NCBI RefSeq assembly: GCF_900111595.1
Contig: NZ_FOHN01000005.1
Span: 62,001 to 126,000 of the forward strand
DNA from: [Clostridium] polysaccharolyticum
Lineage (GTDB): Bacteria; Bacillota; Clostridia; Lachnospirales; Lachnospiraceae
Direction of reading: 5' to 3'
Length of the DNA stretch: 64,000 nucleotides
Below are positions 15,708 to 26,256 of this stretch, piece by piece. The first letter of the stretch is position 1. Each line of letters begins with the position of its first letter. A program made the translations under genes and the position numbers. A model generated the notes under the pieces. The model did not search any database. It was not told the origin of the DNA and was given only the letters and a program-made list of their open reading frames with translations.

Positions 15708-17264
15708 TTATTTAGCGTAATCAATTACTCTAGACTCACGAATAACATTCACTTTAATTTGTCCTGGATATTCTAACTCTGCTTCAATCTGCTTAGAAAC
15801 GTCACGCGCAAGCAAAATCATTTCTTCGTCATTTACCTGTTCTGGCACAACCATCACGCGCACTTCACGGCCTGCTTGAATAGCAAATGATTTATCCACC
15901 CCTTTAAAGCCATTAGTGATATCTTCCAACTGTTTTAATCTGTTAGTATAAGTTTCAAGTGTTTCTCGCCTTGCACCAGGCCTTGCTGCAGAAATAGTAT
16001 CTGCTGCCTGGACAATACAAGCAATTAATGTTTCTGGTTCCACATCACCATGATGAGATTCTACTGCATTAATAATAATTGGTGACTCTTTGTATTTCCT
16101 GCATAAGTCAACACCAATCTGAATATGAGAACCTTCCATATCATGATCCACTGATTTACCAATATCATGTAACAAACCAGCTCTCTTAGCTAATCTTACA
16201 TCAACACCAATTTCACCTGCTATAAGTCCGGATAAATGGGCAACTTCAATGGAATGCTTTAATGCGTTCTGTCCATAGCTTGTCCTGAATTTCATTCTTC
16301 CAAGTAATTTAATAAGCTCTGGATGAATGCCATGCACACCAACTTCCAGTGTAGCTGCTTCACCTTCTTCACGAATCATGACATCCACTTCTTTTTGAGC
16401 TTTTTCTACCATTTCCTCAATACGAGCTGGATGAATACGACCATCGACAATAAGTTTCTCTAAAGCAATACGAGCAACTTCCCTTCTGATTGGGTCAAAT
16501 GCTGACAAAATGACTGCTTCTGGGGTATCATCTATGATTAAATCGACACCTGTCAAGGTCTCAAGAGTCCTTATGTTACGCCCCTCTCTACCAATGATTC
16601 TACCTTTCATTTCATCGTTCGGAAGTTGAACTACTGATATTGTAGTCTCAGCCACATGATCTGCTGCACATTTCTGAATAGCAGTAACCACATACTCCTT
16701 AGCTTTCTTATCCGCTTCTTCTTTGGCTCTGTTTTCTAATTCTTTAATCAACATCGCCGTTTCATGCTTTACTTCGTCTTCAACAGTTTTTAAAAGATAA
16801 TCTTTTGCTTGTTCGGAGGTAAGTCCAGATATTTTTTCTAACTCCTGTAATCGTTTTGTGTGTAATTCTTCAACTTCTGAACGAACTCTGTCAACTTCTG
16901 CTTCCTTAGAAGATAATTTGTACTCTTTCTTCTCTAATGCATCTGTCTTACGATCTAAAGTCTCTTCCTTAGTCATTACACGCTTTTCGTAACGCTGTAA
17001 TTCTGCTCTTCGTTCCTTAATCTCTTTGTCCAGCTCATTTTTGGTTCGAAGGGACTCTTCCTTCGCTTCCAGCAAAGCTTCACGCTTCTTAGTTTCAGCT
17101 GTTTTCAGGGCTTCATCTATAATCTCCCTAGCTTTTTCTTCCGCACTGCCAACCTTGCTCTCCACAAACTTGATCCGGTAAGAGATTGCTGCTTTCCATG
17201 TAATAAAGACAGCTATTACAATAAGAACTAGCGCAATTACAACTACTTTTAGTGTATCATCCAC
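15708..17264 (-). CDS. rny: Ribonuclease Y
   Basis: 518 residues, the family length. GTG start at 17262-17264 after AAGGAGG. N-terminal membrane helix at about 5-25, long coiled coil at about 28-190, KH domain with [15 protein letters not shown] near 222-236, then an HD domain with LLHDIGKS and ESHHGD metal ligands. Membrane-bound endoribonuclease that initiates mRNA decay in Firmicutes. Own promoter and terminator, so monocistronic. Confidence 0.97.
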   Translation of the reverse strand: MDDTLKVVVIALVLIVIAVFITWKAAISYRIKFVESKVGSAEEKAREIIDEALKTAETKKREALLEAKEESLRTKNELDKEIKERRAELQRYEKRVMTKEETLDRKTDALEKKEYKLSSKEAEVDRVRSEVEELHTKRLQELEKISGLTSEQAKDYLLKTVEDEVKHETAMLIKELENRAKEEADKKAKEYVVTAIQKCAADHVAETTISVVQLPNDEMKGRIIGREGRNIRTLETLTGVDLIIDDTPEAVILSAFDPIRREVARIALEKLIVDGRIHPARIEEMVEKAQKEVDVMIREEGEAATLEVGVHGIHPELIKLLGRMKFRTSYGQNALKHSIEVAHLSGLIAGEIGVDVRLAKRAGLLHDIGKSVDHDMEGSHIQIGVDLCRKYKESPIIINAVESHHGDVEPETLIACIVQAADTISAARPGARRETLETYTNRLKQLEDITNGFKGVDKSFAIQAGREVRVMVVPEQVNDEEMILLARDVSKQIEAELEYPGQIKVNVIRESRVIDYAK

Positions 17265-17313
17265 AGGAGCACCTCCTTATTAAGTTTTCATTGTACATAA
17301 ATACAACATATAA

Positions 17314-17342
17314 ATTTTATACTTTTTTGTTTGTATTGTCAA
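17314..17342 (-). promoter_or_regulatory. rny promoter
   Basis: Minus strand TTGACA (17337-17342), 17-base spacer, TAAAAT (17314-17319); near consensus. Confidence 0.88.
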
Positions 17343-17431
17343 GCATTGATACCGTACATTTATGCAAAACGTCAATATAATTGCCAATATATGGATTCCA
17401 ATTACTGTTCCTATAAGTTTTCTGACTAAAT

Positions 17432-18031
17432 TTATTCTGGGTAATGGAATATTTCTTTTCGAATATCTGATTGGGAGAACCCCTTCCGGTAAAGCTGCAT
17501 ACAAAGCTTTTCTATCTCTTTTGGGCTCATTTTTCCAATATCGGCTCCTTTTTTCTTAATAAGATATCGAAGTTCTTCCTTTTCATCATGGTATTCCTCT
17601 AGATAATAGCCAATCTTTTCCCTGTCAAACCCTTTTCTTTTCAATTCCTGTTTTAAATAAATACGGCTTTTTCCTTTTCCATGATATCGAATATACGTTT
17701 CTAAGTGATTATCCTCATTTATATAATGATAAGAATGTAAAAATGCCATAGTTTCATCAATAATAAACTCCGGAAAACATTCTCTTTTCAGCTTATCCCG
17801 TAATTCTTTTTCCGTCTTGTCTGAGCGTATGAGAAGTTCCATAGCTTTCTTCTTCGCCCGTTTTCCAACATAGTCTTTCATAAGTTCCAAATAAGCATCC
17901 TCGGTTATCTCCTTGTCCGCCTCTAAATCAAACTTTCGAATCTCCGGACGGCAGCAGATGCATTCAATTCCATTGTCAAATAAAATCCTGCTTTTCTTTG
18001 TATTGATTATTTCTGTACGGATAATATACAT
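17432..18031 (-). CDS. recX: Regulatory protein RecX
   Basis: 199 residues from the ATG at 18029-18031 (GAGGTAAAT before it); an in-frame extension of 33 codons has no ribosome site. Helical three-helix repeats typical of RecX: AMELLIRSDKTEKELRDKL, then YIRYHGKGKSRIYLKQELKRKG and a last repeat with KLCMQLYRKGFS. RecX binds RecA filaments and limits or modulates strand exchange. Placed 151 bases after recA, the usual order, and probably read through from its promoter. Confidence 0.88.
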   Translation of the reverse strand: MYIIRTEIINTKKSRILFDNGIECICCRPEIRKFDLEADKEITEDAYLELMKDYVGKRAKKKAMELLIRSDKTEKELRDKLKRECFPEFIIDETMAFLHSYHYINEDNHLETYIRYHGKGKSRIYLKQELKRKGFDREKIGYYLEEYHDEKEELRYLIKKKGADIGKMSPKEIEKLCMQLYRKGFSQSDIRKEIFHYPE

Positions 18032-18182
18032 ATTTACCTCTAAAAACGGCCGACTAAAAGCCTTTGCTGCATTATTCAGACTGCCAGCACATATAAAACC
18101 ATGAACCTGCTGACACCTCTTAAAATCCAAACAAAAGACTTTACGTCGGCTTCTTTATTTTCCTGCTTCCATTTATAACAGA

Positions 18183-19238
18183 CTATTTTCCTTCTTTGCT
18201 GTCTTCAGCTTCCTCCTCTTGTGGAAGTTCTCCAGAACCAGGAGCTAAATTATACTTTTCACGCACTTTCTGCTCTACTTCTAAGAACACCAATGGATTC
18301 TCTTTCAGATATTGTTTGGCATTTTCACGTCCCTGGCCAATCTTAGCATCGTTATATGCATACCATGCACCGCTTTTAATAATAATGTTTTCATTGGCTG
18401 CCAGATCCAGAATATCTCCTTCTCTGGAAATGCCTTTGCCAAACATAATATCAAATTCTGCTTCCCTAAATGGAGGAGCCACTTTATTCTTAACTACTTT
18501 AACTCTAGTACGGTTGCCAACAACTTCTCCACCTTGTTTTAATGCTTCAATTCTTCTTACATCCATACGGATTGAGGAATAGAATTTAAGTGCACGGCCA
18601 CCAGTTGTTGTCTCTGGGTTACCGAACATGACACCAACCTTTTCACGTAACTGGTTAATGAAAATAACAATACAGTTAGACTTGCTTACAATAGCCGTCA
18701 GTTTTCTAAGAGCCTGTGACATCAGACGTGCCTGAAGGCCTACATGGGAGTCTCCCATGTCACCATCAATTTCGGCCTTAGGAACAAGAGCTGCAACAGA
18801 GTCTACAATAATAATGTCTACGGCACCGGAACGTACCATCATTTCTGTAATCTCAAGAGCCTGTTCCCCATTATCTGGCTGGGAAATATATAAATTATCA
18901 ATATCGACTCCAATGTTCTTTGCATATGCAGGATCCAAGGCATGTTCCGCATCAATAAATCCAGCAATGCCGCCATTCTTCTGTGTCTCTGCAACCATAT
19001 GAAGCGCTACAGTAGTTTTCCCGCTTGATTCAGGTCCATAAATCTCTACGATACGTCCCTTTGGCACTCCGCCAAGGCCTAATGCAATATCCAGGCTGAT
19101 AGAGCCAGTTGGAATAGTCTCTATGTTCATATGTGCACTTGTGTCGCCTAATTTCATAACGGAACCTTTTCCGTATTGTTTCTCTATCTGTGACAAAGCG
19201 GATTCTAGCGCTTTAACCTTATTCTCGTCCTTAATCAT
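18183..19238 (-). CDS. recA: Recombinase RecA
   Basis: 351 residues; ATG at 19236-19238 after AAGGAG. Walker A GPESSGKT at 68-75, Walker [11 protein letters not shown], then the loop-2 region with [17 protein letters not shown]. Drives homologous recombination and triggers LexA self-cleavage in the SOS response. An Asp/Glu-rich C-terminal tail is present, as usual. Upstream LexA-type dyad between promoter and ribosome site indicates SOS control. Confidence 0.98.
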   Translation of the reverse strand: MIKDENKVKALESALSQIEKQYGKGSVMKLGDTSAHMNIETIPTGSISLDIALGLGGVPKGRIVEIYGPESSGKTTVALHMVAETQKNGGIAGFIDAEHALDPAYAKNIGVDIDNLYISQPDNGEQALEITEMMVRSGAVDIIIVDSVAALVPKAEIDGDMGDSHVGLQARLMSQALRKLTAIVSKSNCIVIFINQLREKVGVMFGNPETTTGGRALKFYSSIRMDVRRIEALKQGGEVVGNRTRVKVVKNKVAPPFREAEFDIMFGKGISREGDILDLAANENIIIKSGAWYAYNDAKIGQGRENAKQYLKENPLVFLEVEQKVREKYNLAPGSGELPQEEEAEDSKEGK

Positions 19239-19256
19239 AATCTTCTCCTTCATATC

Positions 19257-19270
19257 CGAACTAATGTTCT
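19257..19270. promoter_or_regulatory. LexA (SOS) box of recA
   Basis: CGAAC-TAAT-GTTCT, with the perfect GAAC-N4-GTTC core of the Firmicutes LexA/DinR box. It lies just downstream of the predicted transcription start, 19 bases before the recA ATG, where binding would block transcription. Confidence 0.85.
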
Positions 19271-19281
19271 TGTTAGTAATA

Positions 19282-19310
19282 ATAGTAATATACTTTCCTT
19301 TGCTTGTCAA
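19282..19310 (-). promoter_or_regulatory. Proximal recA promoter
   Basis: Minus strand TTGACA (19305-19310), 17-base spacer, TACTAT (19282-19287). Confidence 0.85.
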
Positions 19311-19473
19311 CTGGTTTTTCTTTCTTAAAACAAAGGAAATACTGGCTGATTTTCATGCTTAAATTCCACATAAACTGGCAGATTTGTGGCTTACATGCAT
19401 AATTGCAGTCTTTTATGGTGGGAAATAAATGAAAAAATGAATTGTTTTAGATTTAATAGATATGTACAGTCGT

Positions 19474-19502
19474 AGTATAGCACGCATATCTACATTTGTA
19501 AA
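19474..19502 (-). promoter_or_regulatory. Second promoter-like site 240 bases before recA
   Basis: Minus strand TTTACA (19497-19502), 17-base spacer, TATACT (19474-19479). No open frame of note and no terminator between this and the proximal promoter, so it is either a LexA-attenuated distal recA promoter or the start of a short RNA. 19311-19473 holds nothing else recognisable. Confidence 0.5.
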
Positions 19503-19569
19503 CGAAAGTTCTTTTCCTTTTTCTTCTCTTTTTCGACATCTCTTTTTCATTCAAAACCAGATCAGCAAA

Positions 19570-19598
19570 CCCCAGATTTCAACTATCTGGGGTTTTTT
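19570..19598. terminator. Terminator after threonine dehydratase
   Basis: Perfect stem CCCCAGAT/ATCTGGGG with a seven-base loop, followed on the plus strand by TTTTTT; on the minus strand the T-run is weak (TTTG). It most plausibly ends the minus-strand ilvA transcript and blocks antisense reading. Confidence 0.75.
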
Positions 19599-19611
19599 AA
19601 TACGTTATCTG

Positions 19612-20829
19612 CTAATATAAATCTGTTGGAGCTGTCAGCTTAGGCTCATATCCCTTTCCTTTCAAAGCTTCCACAATTTCTTTCTTATGCTCATGTCCGA
19701 ATGCTTCCATCGTAATTTTCAGTTCCACTGCCGCATTACGGTTAATGCTGACAAACTGATTATGTTCTAAACGGATTACATTTCCTTTGTGTTCTGCGAT
19801 GATATTAGCCACATTTACAAGTTCCCCTGGCCTGTCCGGCAATAGAACAGACATGGTAAAAATACGTCCTCTTTCAATCAATCCATGCTGTACTACAGAA
19901 GAAATCGTGATAACATCCATATTTCCACCACTTAAAATAGATACCACTTTTTTATTTTCACAGTTTAAGTGCTTCAGCGCTGCAACGGTTAATAATCCAG
20001 AATTCTCTACCACCATTTTATGATTTTCCATCATATCTAAAAAGCTTACGATAAGTTCACTATCTTCCACTGTAATAATATCATCCAGATTCTTTCTTAC
20101 ATAAGGGAAAATCTTGCTTCCAGGTGTTTTTACTGCTGTACCGTCTGCTATGGTTTCTACTTTTGGCAAGGACACTACTTCCTCTGCTTTAAAGGATTCC
20201 TGCATACAGTTAGCTCCTGCCGGCTCCACACCTATTACTTTAATATTGGGATTTAAAAGCTTCGCTAATGTAGAAACACCCGCTGCAAGTCCGCCTCCCC
20301 CAATTGGTACTAAAATAATATCAACTGTTGGCAGATCCTTAAATATTTCCATAGCAATAGTTCCTTGCCCTGTTGCAACTGCCTCATCGTCAAATGGATG
20401 AATAAATGTATATCCCTGTTCCTCGGCTAGTTTTAGCGCATAAGCACAGGCATCATCATAAACATCCCCATACAAAACTACTTCCGCACCATAACCCTTT
20501 GTACGGTTTACTTTGATCAGAGGAGTTGTAGTTGGCATAACAATCACAGCTTTTACTCCATATATTTTCGCTGCATAAGCAACACCTTGTGCATGATTCC
20601 CAGCAGATGCTGTAATTAACCCTTTCTGTCTTTCTTCATCGGATAATGTGCTTATTTTATAATAGGCTCCTCTTACTTTATAAGCACCTGTATACTGCAT
20701 ATTTTCAGGTTTTAAGTAAACCTTATTTCCACTTACTTGTGAAAAATACTCACTATAAATTAATTCGGTTCGAAGAGTGACCTGTTTTACAATTTCACTT
20801 GCCTCTTCAAATTTATCTAAAGCTAACAT
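19612..20829 (-). CDS. ilvA: Threonine ammonia-lyase (dehydratase) with ACT domain
   Basis: 405 residues from the ATG at 20827-20829 (GGAGGAAAAAGGC before it). PLP lysine K51 in TGAYKVRGAYYK, glycine loop GGGGLAAGVS, and a single C-terminal ACT domain at about 325-405 (VLLPDRPGELVNVANIIAEH). Deaminates threonine to 2-oxobutyrate. The single ACT domain and length match the TdcB/YbgE-like catabolic or Clostridial IlvA type rather than the two-ACT biosynthetic enzyme; allosteric ligand unknown. Downstream of ftsY with a 95-base gap that has no clear promoter. Confidence 0.92.
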   Translation of the reverse strand: MLALDKFEEASEIVKQVTLRTELIYSEYFSQVSGNKVYLKPENMQYTGAYKVRGAYYKISTLSDEERQKGLITASAGNHAQGVAYAAKIYGVKAVIVMPTTTPLIKVNRTKGYGAEVVLYGDVYDDACAYALKLAEEQGYTFIHPFDDEAVATGQGTIAMEIFKDLPTVDIILVPIGGGGLAAGVSTLAKLLNPNIKVIGVEPAGANCMQESFKAEEVVSLPKVETIADGTAVKTPGSKIFPYVRKNLDDIITVEDSELIVSFLDMMENHKMVVENSGLLTVAALKHLNCENKKVVSILSGGNMDVITISSVVQHGLIERGRIFTMSVLLPDRPGELVNVANIIAEHKGNVIRLEHNQFVSINRNAAVELKITMEAFGHEHKKEIVEALKGKGYEPKLTAPTDLY

Positions 20830-20924
20830 GCCTTTTTCCTCCTGATTTCTATTCCATTGTCCTTTTGATTTTATTCCTGCATACATGTAATTTCAGGAGA
20901 AAATTCTTCCTCCTGGAATTCCTT

Positions 20925-21857
20925 TTAATGTTCTTCTTTACTAAATAATGCATTCACAAACTGATCTGCATCGAATTTCTGCAAGTCATCAATCTGCTCC
21001 CCGATTCCAATGTATTTTACTGGTATTCCAAGTTCGGATTGAATTGCGATTGCAATACCTCCTTTTGCTGTTCCATCCAGCTTTGTAAGAACAATACCTG
21101 TAATATCAGCTACTTCACTAAACTGTTTTGCCTGCTGCAATGCATTCTGCCCAGTTGTTCCATCTAAAACAACTAAAGTTTCACGATACGCATCGGGATA
21201 TTCCCTTTCGATTACTTTGTTGATTTTCTTTAACTCTTCCATAAGATTTTTCTTATTATGAAGTCTTCCAGCTGTGTCACAAAGAAGCACATCTACATTT
21301 CTGGCTTTTGCCGCTGTTACCGCATCAAATACGACTGCGGCAGGATCGGAACCTTCCTGCTGTGCAATAATATCCACTTTTGCACGGTTTGCCCATTCTG
21401 TAAGCTGCTCAATTGCTGCCGCACGGAAAGTATCTGCTGCTGCTACCATAACTTTCTTTCCTTGATCCTTTAGCTGTCCAGCCAGTTTTCCAACGGATGT
21501 AGTCTTTCCTACACCATTTACACCAATTAGTAAAACAACAGATTTCCTGTCCTCGAACTCATAAGCATTTTCGGAAAGTGACATCTGTTCTTTCATACTT
21601 TCAATTAAAAGTTCCTTACAAGCAGATGGTTCTTTGATTTTCTGTTCTTTTACTTTCACTCTAAGATTTTCGATTACATTGGTTGTGGTTGTAATCCCCA
21701 AATCTGCCATAATAAGAATTTCTTCCAATTCTTCATAAAAATCCTCATCTATGCTGGAAAAACCACTAAAAATATTATCAATTCCTGCAACAATATTATT
21801 TCTAGTCTTCGTTAATCCTGATACCAGTTTTCTAAAAAAACCTTTTTTCTCTCCCAT
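20925..21857 (-). CDS. ftsY: Signal recognition particle receptor FtsY
   Basis: 310 residues from the ATG at 21855-21857 after TTAGGAGG. Short N-terminal region, then the NG GTPase: GVNGVGKTTSVGKLA, ADTFRAAAIEQL, DTAGR, TKLDGTAKGG. Receives ribosome-SRP complexes at the membrane. Lacks the long acidic A domain of proteobacterial FtsY, as normal in Firmicutes. Follows smc by 37 bases in the rnc-smc-ftsY order conserved across Firmicutes. Confidence 0.97.
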   Translation of the reverse strand: MGEKKGFFRKLVSGLTKTRNNIVAGIDNIFSGFSSIDEDFYEELEEILIMADLGITTTTNVIENLRVKVKEQKIKEPSACKELLIESMKEQMSLSENAYEFEDRKSVVLLIGVNGVGKTTSVGKLAGQLKDQGKKVMVAAADTFRAAAIEQLTEWANRAKVDIIAQQEGSDPAAVVFDAVTAAKARNVDVLLCDTAGRLHNKKNLMEELKKINKVIEREYPDAYRETLVVLDGTTGQNALQQAKQFSEVADITGIVLTKLDGTAKGGIAIAIQSELGIPVKYIGIGEQIDDLQKFDADQFVNALFSKEEH

Positions 21858-21894
21858 AAAATTCCTCCTAATTTGTGAAATAACGTATACCATT

Positions 21895-24800
21895 CTATTT
21901 GTCTAATTCATTTTCAATTAAATTAACAGATACTAATGTTGAAATTCCTTTTTCCTGCATAGTAATACCATATAACACATCCGCTGCATTCATAGTACCA
22001 CGCCTATGGGTAATGACAATAAACTGGGTGTGGTCCGTTAAATTATGCAGATAATTCGCAAAACGAGATACATTGGAATCATCTAAGGCAGCCTCTATTT
22101 CGTCCAGCAGACAGAATGGAGATGGTTTCAGATTCTGTATTGCAAACAACAAGGCAATAGCAGTTAATGCTTTCTCACCACCAGATAACTGCATCATGTT
22201 CTGCAGTTTCTTTCCAGGTGGCTGTGCAACAATCTTAATTCCTGCCTCTAAAATATCTGCATCTTCCATAAGCTCTAGGGAACCTTTTCCTCCACCAAAC
22301 AGTTCTTTAAATGCTTTATCAAATTCAGCTTCAATCTCATGGAACTTTTCTTTAAACTGTTTACGCATTTCCTCGTCAAGTTCCTTAATAATCTCTGCCA
22401 AAGCTGCCTCCGATTCAACTAGATCCTGATGCTGGGTTTTCATGAGCTCATAACGCTCAGCCAGATTTTTATAATCCTCAATAGCATTTACATTAACTTC
22501 ACCAAGCCCCCGAATCTTCGTCTTAACATCCATTATAGCATTTTTCAGCTGCTGAATACTAGCCTCTGTACCAGTCTTTAAGGAAAATGCACTGTTAAAT
22601 GTCAGTTCATATTCTTCCCACATATAATTTTTCAGATTATCCATCTGTTCATGGAAACGGTCTGTCTGGGAAGAAAGCCTTGCATGTTCCTTTTCTAACA
22701 GTACCATTCTCTCTGATAACTGGTCTCGCTTCGAAAAAATTTCTTTATGTGTCTGGCTAATTTCCAGCCTTTCCTTTTCAAGATGCTCAATTTCCCCAGC
22801 AAGTTTTAAAGCTTCTTCTTCTTTTCTTTGTATCTTTTGTTTTACTGTTTCAATTTCTTCCTTCTTGCGGGCAATCTGTTCTTTAGAATTAGTCTCTGTT
22901 TCTTTCAGAGAAGCCTGTTCTTCTTTCAAAGACTCTATTTCTCTCTTAATCCGGTGAATTGTCTCACGGCAGAACCCGGTCTTCTGCTCCATAGTAGAAA
23001 CATCCATTTGAAAAGATGACACTCTGTCCCGTAATGCCGCATCCTGTTTTCGCAGTTCCTCTAACTTTGCCTGTAAGCCTGCTGTTTTTTCTTCGTAGTC
23101 CTGCTTCAGACTTTCGGAAGCTTCTACTTTCTGCTGGATTTCACCCATAGCACTTTCCCAGCTTTCTTTCTGTTCACCCAGTTCCATGTTTTCTTTCTGA
23201 ATGCTCTGATATTCATGAAACAGATCCTTTTTGCTTGCAGCCGCCTGTTCCAGACGAAGTCTGGCTGTGTTCTGTGCCAGTCCTAATTGGTGCAGCCGCT
23301 CTGTATTTTTCACATATTTTTGCTGGCGTTCTTCTTTTTCCTGCCTTAAACCTGCAATTTTTTCTTCCATTGCCTGCTGTTTCTTTTGGTTAGATGCAAG
23401 AACTGCCTCAATCTCCTCAATCTCACGCCTGCGGCTTAATAAGCTGCTGGCATTTTTAAAAGCACCACCAGACATTGCACCGCCAGGGTTTACCAAATCC
23501 CCCTCTAAAGTTACGATTCGAAGGGCATTATGATATTTTTTACTAACTCGGATGGCATCATCAATGTAATTTGCAACAACTACCCTTCCAAGCAAATGCG
23601 TTACAATTTTCTGATATCTGCTATCTGCTGTTACCAGTTCACTAGCTAGTCCAATAATTCCATCCTCACGAAGTGCATTAGGATAATTAAAGTTGCTCTG
23701 TGCAGACATAAGGGTCAATGGCAAAAATGTCGCACGTCCATATTTACTGGTCTTCAGAAACTGAATCAGCTGTTTTGCTATATGCTCGTCCTCAGTAACA
23801 ATATTCTGAATACTGCCGCCTAATGCAATCTCAATGGCTGTTTCATATTCTTTTTTCACCTTTACAATATCTGCAACAACTCCAACTATTCCCTTTATAT
23901 TTCCTTTTTGTTCCATTACACGTTTGATGCTTTGCCCATATCCATCATAACGTTCTGTCATGTTTTTCAAAGAAGACAGCCTTGCCCGCTCCATATTCAC
24001 AGTCTGGCTAATGTCTCGCAGCTTGGTTTTTGCTGCCAGAATTTTATTATCATAATCGATCATTTTAGCTTGAATATCATCATTTACATTCTGATAGCCA
24101 AGGATCTGATCGTTCATTTTATTCAGGGCCTCTGTCTCTTTTTCAATGGTTTCATCGAAAATTGACTCATTGCTTTTCACTTTCAGCAAACGCTGGTTTA
24201 ACTCCATACGCTTTAAATTACACTGAGAAAGCATCGTTTCAAAATGCTGAAGCTTCGACTTTGCCGCCGCCTCTTCATTGACTAACTTAAAAAGCTTCTT
24301 TTTATACTCTTCTGCCAGTCTGGATGTCTCATCCATTTTCTTGCTGTTTTCCAGTAATGTAAACTGTTCCGAAGAAAAACTTTCTTTCTTTTCAACTACC
24401 GCATGCTGGATCTCCTGAAGTTTTTCCGCATTTTTTTCTTTTTCTTTCTCTTTTTCTGAGATCTGTCCAGCAAGTTTTTCTTTTCGTTCCTTATAATAAT
24501 TTTCGCTTTGGACAATGGCATTAATCTGTTCTTTTAAAACCTGAATCTCGCCTTCTAACTGGCCTCTTTCAATTTTACCATTACTTAAGCTGCTTTTTTT
24601 CTCTTCTAGCTTTTCCGTGCGGAACTGAATATCTTTTTCTAATTCCTCATACTCGCCACGCATAATTTCTAAAGATTTTTTGGCATCTTCCAAATCATCA
24701 GAAGCAATCTTGTCTTTTTCTTCTACTTCCTTAATGGAATCTTTCAAATGATTGTATTCTTTAAAAAACAAATCCACATCCAGCACTTTCAGCTCATCCC

Positions 24801-25455
24801 GATAACGCAAATACTCTTTTGCGGTTTCTGCCTGCCTTCCTAATGGTTCTGCCTGTTTTTCAATTTCCACAATAATATCGTTGATACGGCATAAATTGGC
24901 ACGCTCTGCTTCCAGATTTTTCTCTGTAAGGCTTTTACGTCTCTTGTATTTTACAATTCCAGCCGCTTCATCAAATAATTCCCGGCGGTCTTCTGGACGC
25001 CCACTTAGAATTTGATCAATTTGTCCCTGACCTATAATTGAATATCCTTCTTTTCCGATGCCTGTATCCATAAACAATTCCTGGACATCTTTTAAACGGC
25101 ATGCCGTTCCATTCATTAAATATTCACTCTCTCCAGAACGGAAAACTCTTCGTGCCACTGTAATTTCCTCATAGGAACTAGGAAGCTTATGATCGGAATT
25201 ATCTAAAGTGATGGCCACATAGGCAAATCCTAATGGTCTTCTGGCCTCAGTCCCTGCAAAAATGATATCTTCCATTTTGGAACCACGAAGCTGTTTTGCA
25301 CTTTGTTCCCCCAGAACCCATCGCACCGCATCAGAAACATTGCTTTTTCCACTTCCGTTTGGTCCGACAATAGCCGTAATTCCATCGTTAAACTCAAATA
25401 CCATCTTATTGGCAAATGACTTGAATCCATGTATTTCGATACTCTTTAAATACAT
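21895..25455 (-). CDS. smc: Chromosome partition protein SMC
   Basis: 1186 residues, full length. Walker A GPNGSGKSN at 32-40, long coiled-coil arms at about 170-500 and 670-1020, hinge around 510-640, C-terminal signature QLSGGEKALTAIALLFAI and Walker B CLLDEIEAALDDSN. ATP-driven condensin core working with ScpA and ScpB (2677-4003). The start codon follows GAGGAGTAGA and the gene begins two bases after the rnc stop codon, so the two are translationally linked. Confidence 0.98.
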   Translation of the reverse strand: MYLKSIEIHGFKSFANKMVFEFNDGITAIVGPNGSGKSNVSDAVRWVLGEQSAKQLRGSKMEDIIFAGTEARRPLGFAYVAITLDNSDHKLPSSYEEITVARRVFRSGESEYLMNGTACRLKDVQELFMDTGIGKEGYSIIGQGQIDQILSGRPEDRRELFDEAAGIVKYKRRKSLTEKNLEAERANLCRINDIIVEIEKQAEPLGRQAETAKEYLRYRDELKVLDVDLFFKEYNHLKDSIKEVEEKDKIASDDLEDAKKSLEIMRGEYEELEKDIQFRTEKLEEKKSSLSNGKIERGQLEGEIQVLKEQINAIVQSENYYKERKEKLAGQISEKEKEKEKNAEKLQEIQHAVVEKKESFSSEQFTLLENSKKMDETSRLAEEYKKKLFKLVNEEAAAKSKLQHFETMLSQCNLKRMELNQRLLKVKSNESIFDETIEKETEALNKMNDQILGYQNVNDDIQAKMIDYDNKILAAKTKLRDISQTVNMERARLSSLKNMTERYDGYGQSIKRVMEQKGNIKGIVGVVADIVKVKKEYETAIEIALGGSIQNIVTEDEHIAKQLIQFLKTSKYGRATFLPLTLMSAQSNFNYPNALREDGIIGLASELVTADSRYQKIVTHLLGRVVVANYIDDAIRVSKKYHNALRIVTLEGDLVNPGGAMSGGAFKNASSLLSRRREIEEIEAVLASNQKKQQAMEEKIAGLRQEKEERQQKYVKNTERLHQLGLAQNTARLRLEQAAASKKDLFHEYQSIQKENMELGEQKESWESAMGEIQQKVEASESLKQDYEEKTAGLQAKLEELRKQDAALRDRVSSFQMDVSTMEQKTGFCRETIHRIKREIESLKEEQASLKETETNSKEQIARKKEEIETVKQKIQRKEEEALKLAGEIEHLEKERLEISQTHKEIFSKRDQLSERMVLLEKEHARLSSQTDRFHEQMDNLKNYMWEEYELTFNSAFSLKTGTEASIQQLKNAIMDVKTKIRGLGEVNVNAIEDYKNLAERYELMKTQHQDLVESEAALAEIIKELDEEMRKQFKEKFHEIEAEFDKAFKELFGGGKGSLELMEDADILEAGIKIVAQPPGKKLQNMMQLSGGEKALTAIALLFAIQNLKPSPFCLLDEIEAALDDSNVSRFANYLHNLTDHTQFIVITHRRGTMNAADVLYGITMQEKGISTLVSVNLIENELDK

Positions 25456-25456
25456 T

Positions 25457-26152
25457 CTACTCCTCTTTCTGCTTTATTTTCAAAATAGCCTGATACGCCG
25501 CTTCATGTTCCGCACCTTTTTTGGTTCTTCCACTTCCAGTACCTACTTCTTTTTCCCCTATATAAACTGCCACCGTAAACAATTTGTCATGATCTGGGCC
25601 TTCTTCATGAAGCAGTTCATAATGTAAAGGCTCTTTGTATTCACTTTGTACAACTTCCTGTAAAATAGTCTTACTATCATAAAAGAGCTGTTTGCTTTCT
25701 ATATCGGATAATACCAGTCTCTCTACAAACTCTTTTGCATTAGTAAAACCACCATCTAGATAAATTGCACCAATCACAGACTCTAAGGCATCTGACAAAA
25801 TGGAATCCCTCTCACGTCCACCTGTATTCCTTTCTCCTTTTCCTAATAAAAGAAACTGTCCAAGTTCAATTTTTCTCGCACAATACGCCAAAGACTGTTC
25901 ACAAACAAGACTAGCTCTAAGTTTGGTCATCTCTCCCTCATCCATTTGCTTATAATTTAAGAAAATGAATTCACTAGAAATCACTTCTAACACAGCATCT
26001 CCTAAAAACTCCAGCCGCTCATTATTGGCAAGCTTGCTCATTCTCTTTTCATTCGAATATGAACTGTGGGAAATAGCCTGTTTTAATAAATTTCTGTTTT
26101 TAAAACGGTATTGAATTTTGTCTTCTAATTTTTCTAATATCTGATTATCCAT
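25457..26152 (-). CDS. rnc: Ribonuclease III
   Basis: 231 residues. Catalytic signature NERLEFLGDAVLE at about 44-56, second acidic site with ESVIGAIYLDGG, and a C-terminal double-strand RNA-binding domain (GTGSGRTKKGAEHEAAYQAI). Cuts double-stranded rRNA precursors and structured mRNAs. Start has AAGGAAACAGG upstream. Sits between acpP and smc. Confidence 0.97.
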   Translation of the reverse strand: MDNQILEKLEDKIQYRFKNRNLLKQAISHSSYSNEKRMSKLANNERLEFLGDAVLEVISSEFIFLNYKQMDEGEMTKLRASLVCEQSLAYCARKIELGQFLLLGKGERNTGGRERDSILSDALESVIGAIYLDGGFTNAKEFVERLVLSDIESKQLFYDSKTILQEVVQSEYKEPLHYELLHEEGPDHDKLFTVAVYIGEKEVGTGSGRTKKGAEHEAAYQAILKIKQKEE

Positions 26153-26184
26153 CCTGTTTCCTTCCTTTTCTAGCCATATAATAA

Positions 26185-26212
26185 GGCTGTCCTAGCATCT
26201 ATCCGGACAGCC
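26185..26212 (-). promoter_or_regulatory. Stem-loop between acpP and rnc
   Basis: Perfect GGCTGTCC/GGACAGCC inverted repeat with a 12-base loop. On the minus strand TTATTATAT follows, a weak U-tract. Could be a partial terminator that lets acpP be expressed above rnc, or an RNase III site in its own leader. Role is inference. Confidence 0.6.
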
Positions 26213-26256
26213 ATCCTGTTTTTGACGTAGAGAATAATACATTTCAACTCTTACGA

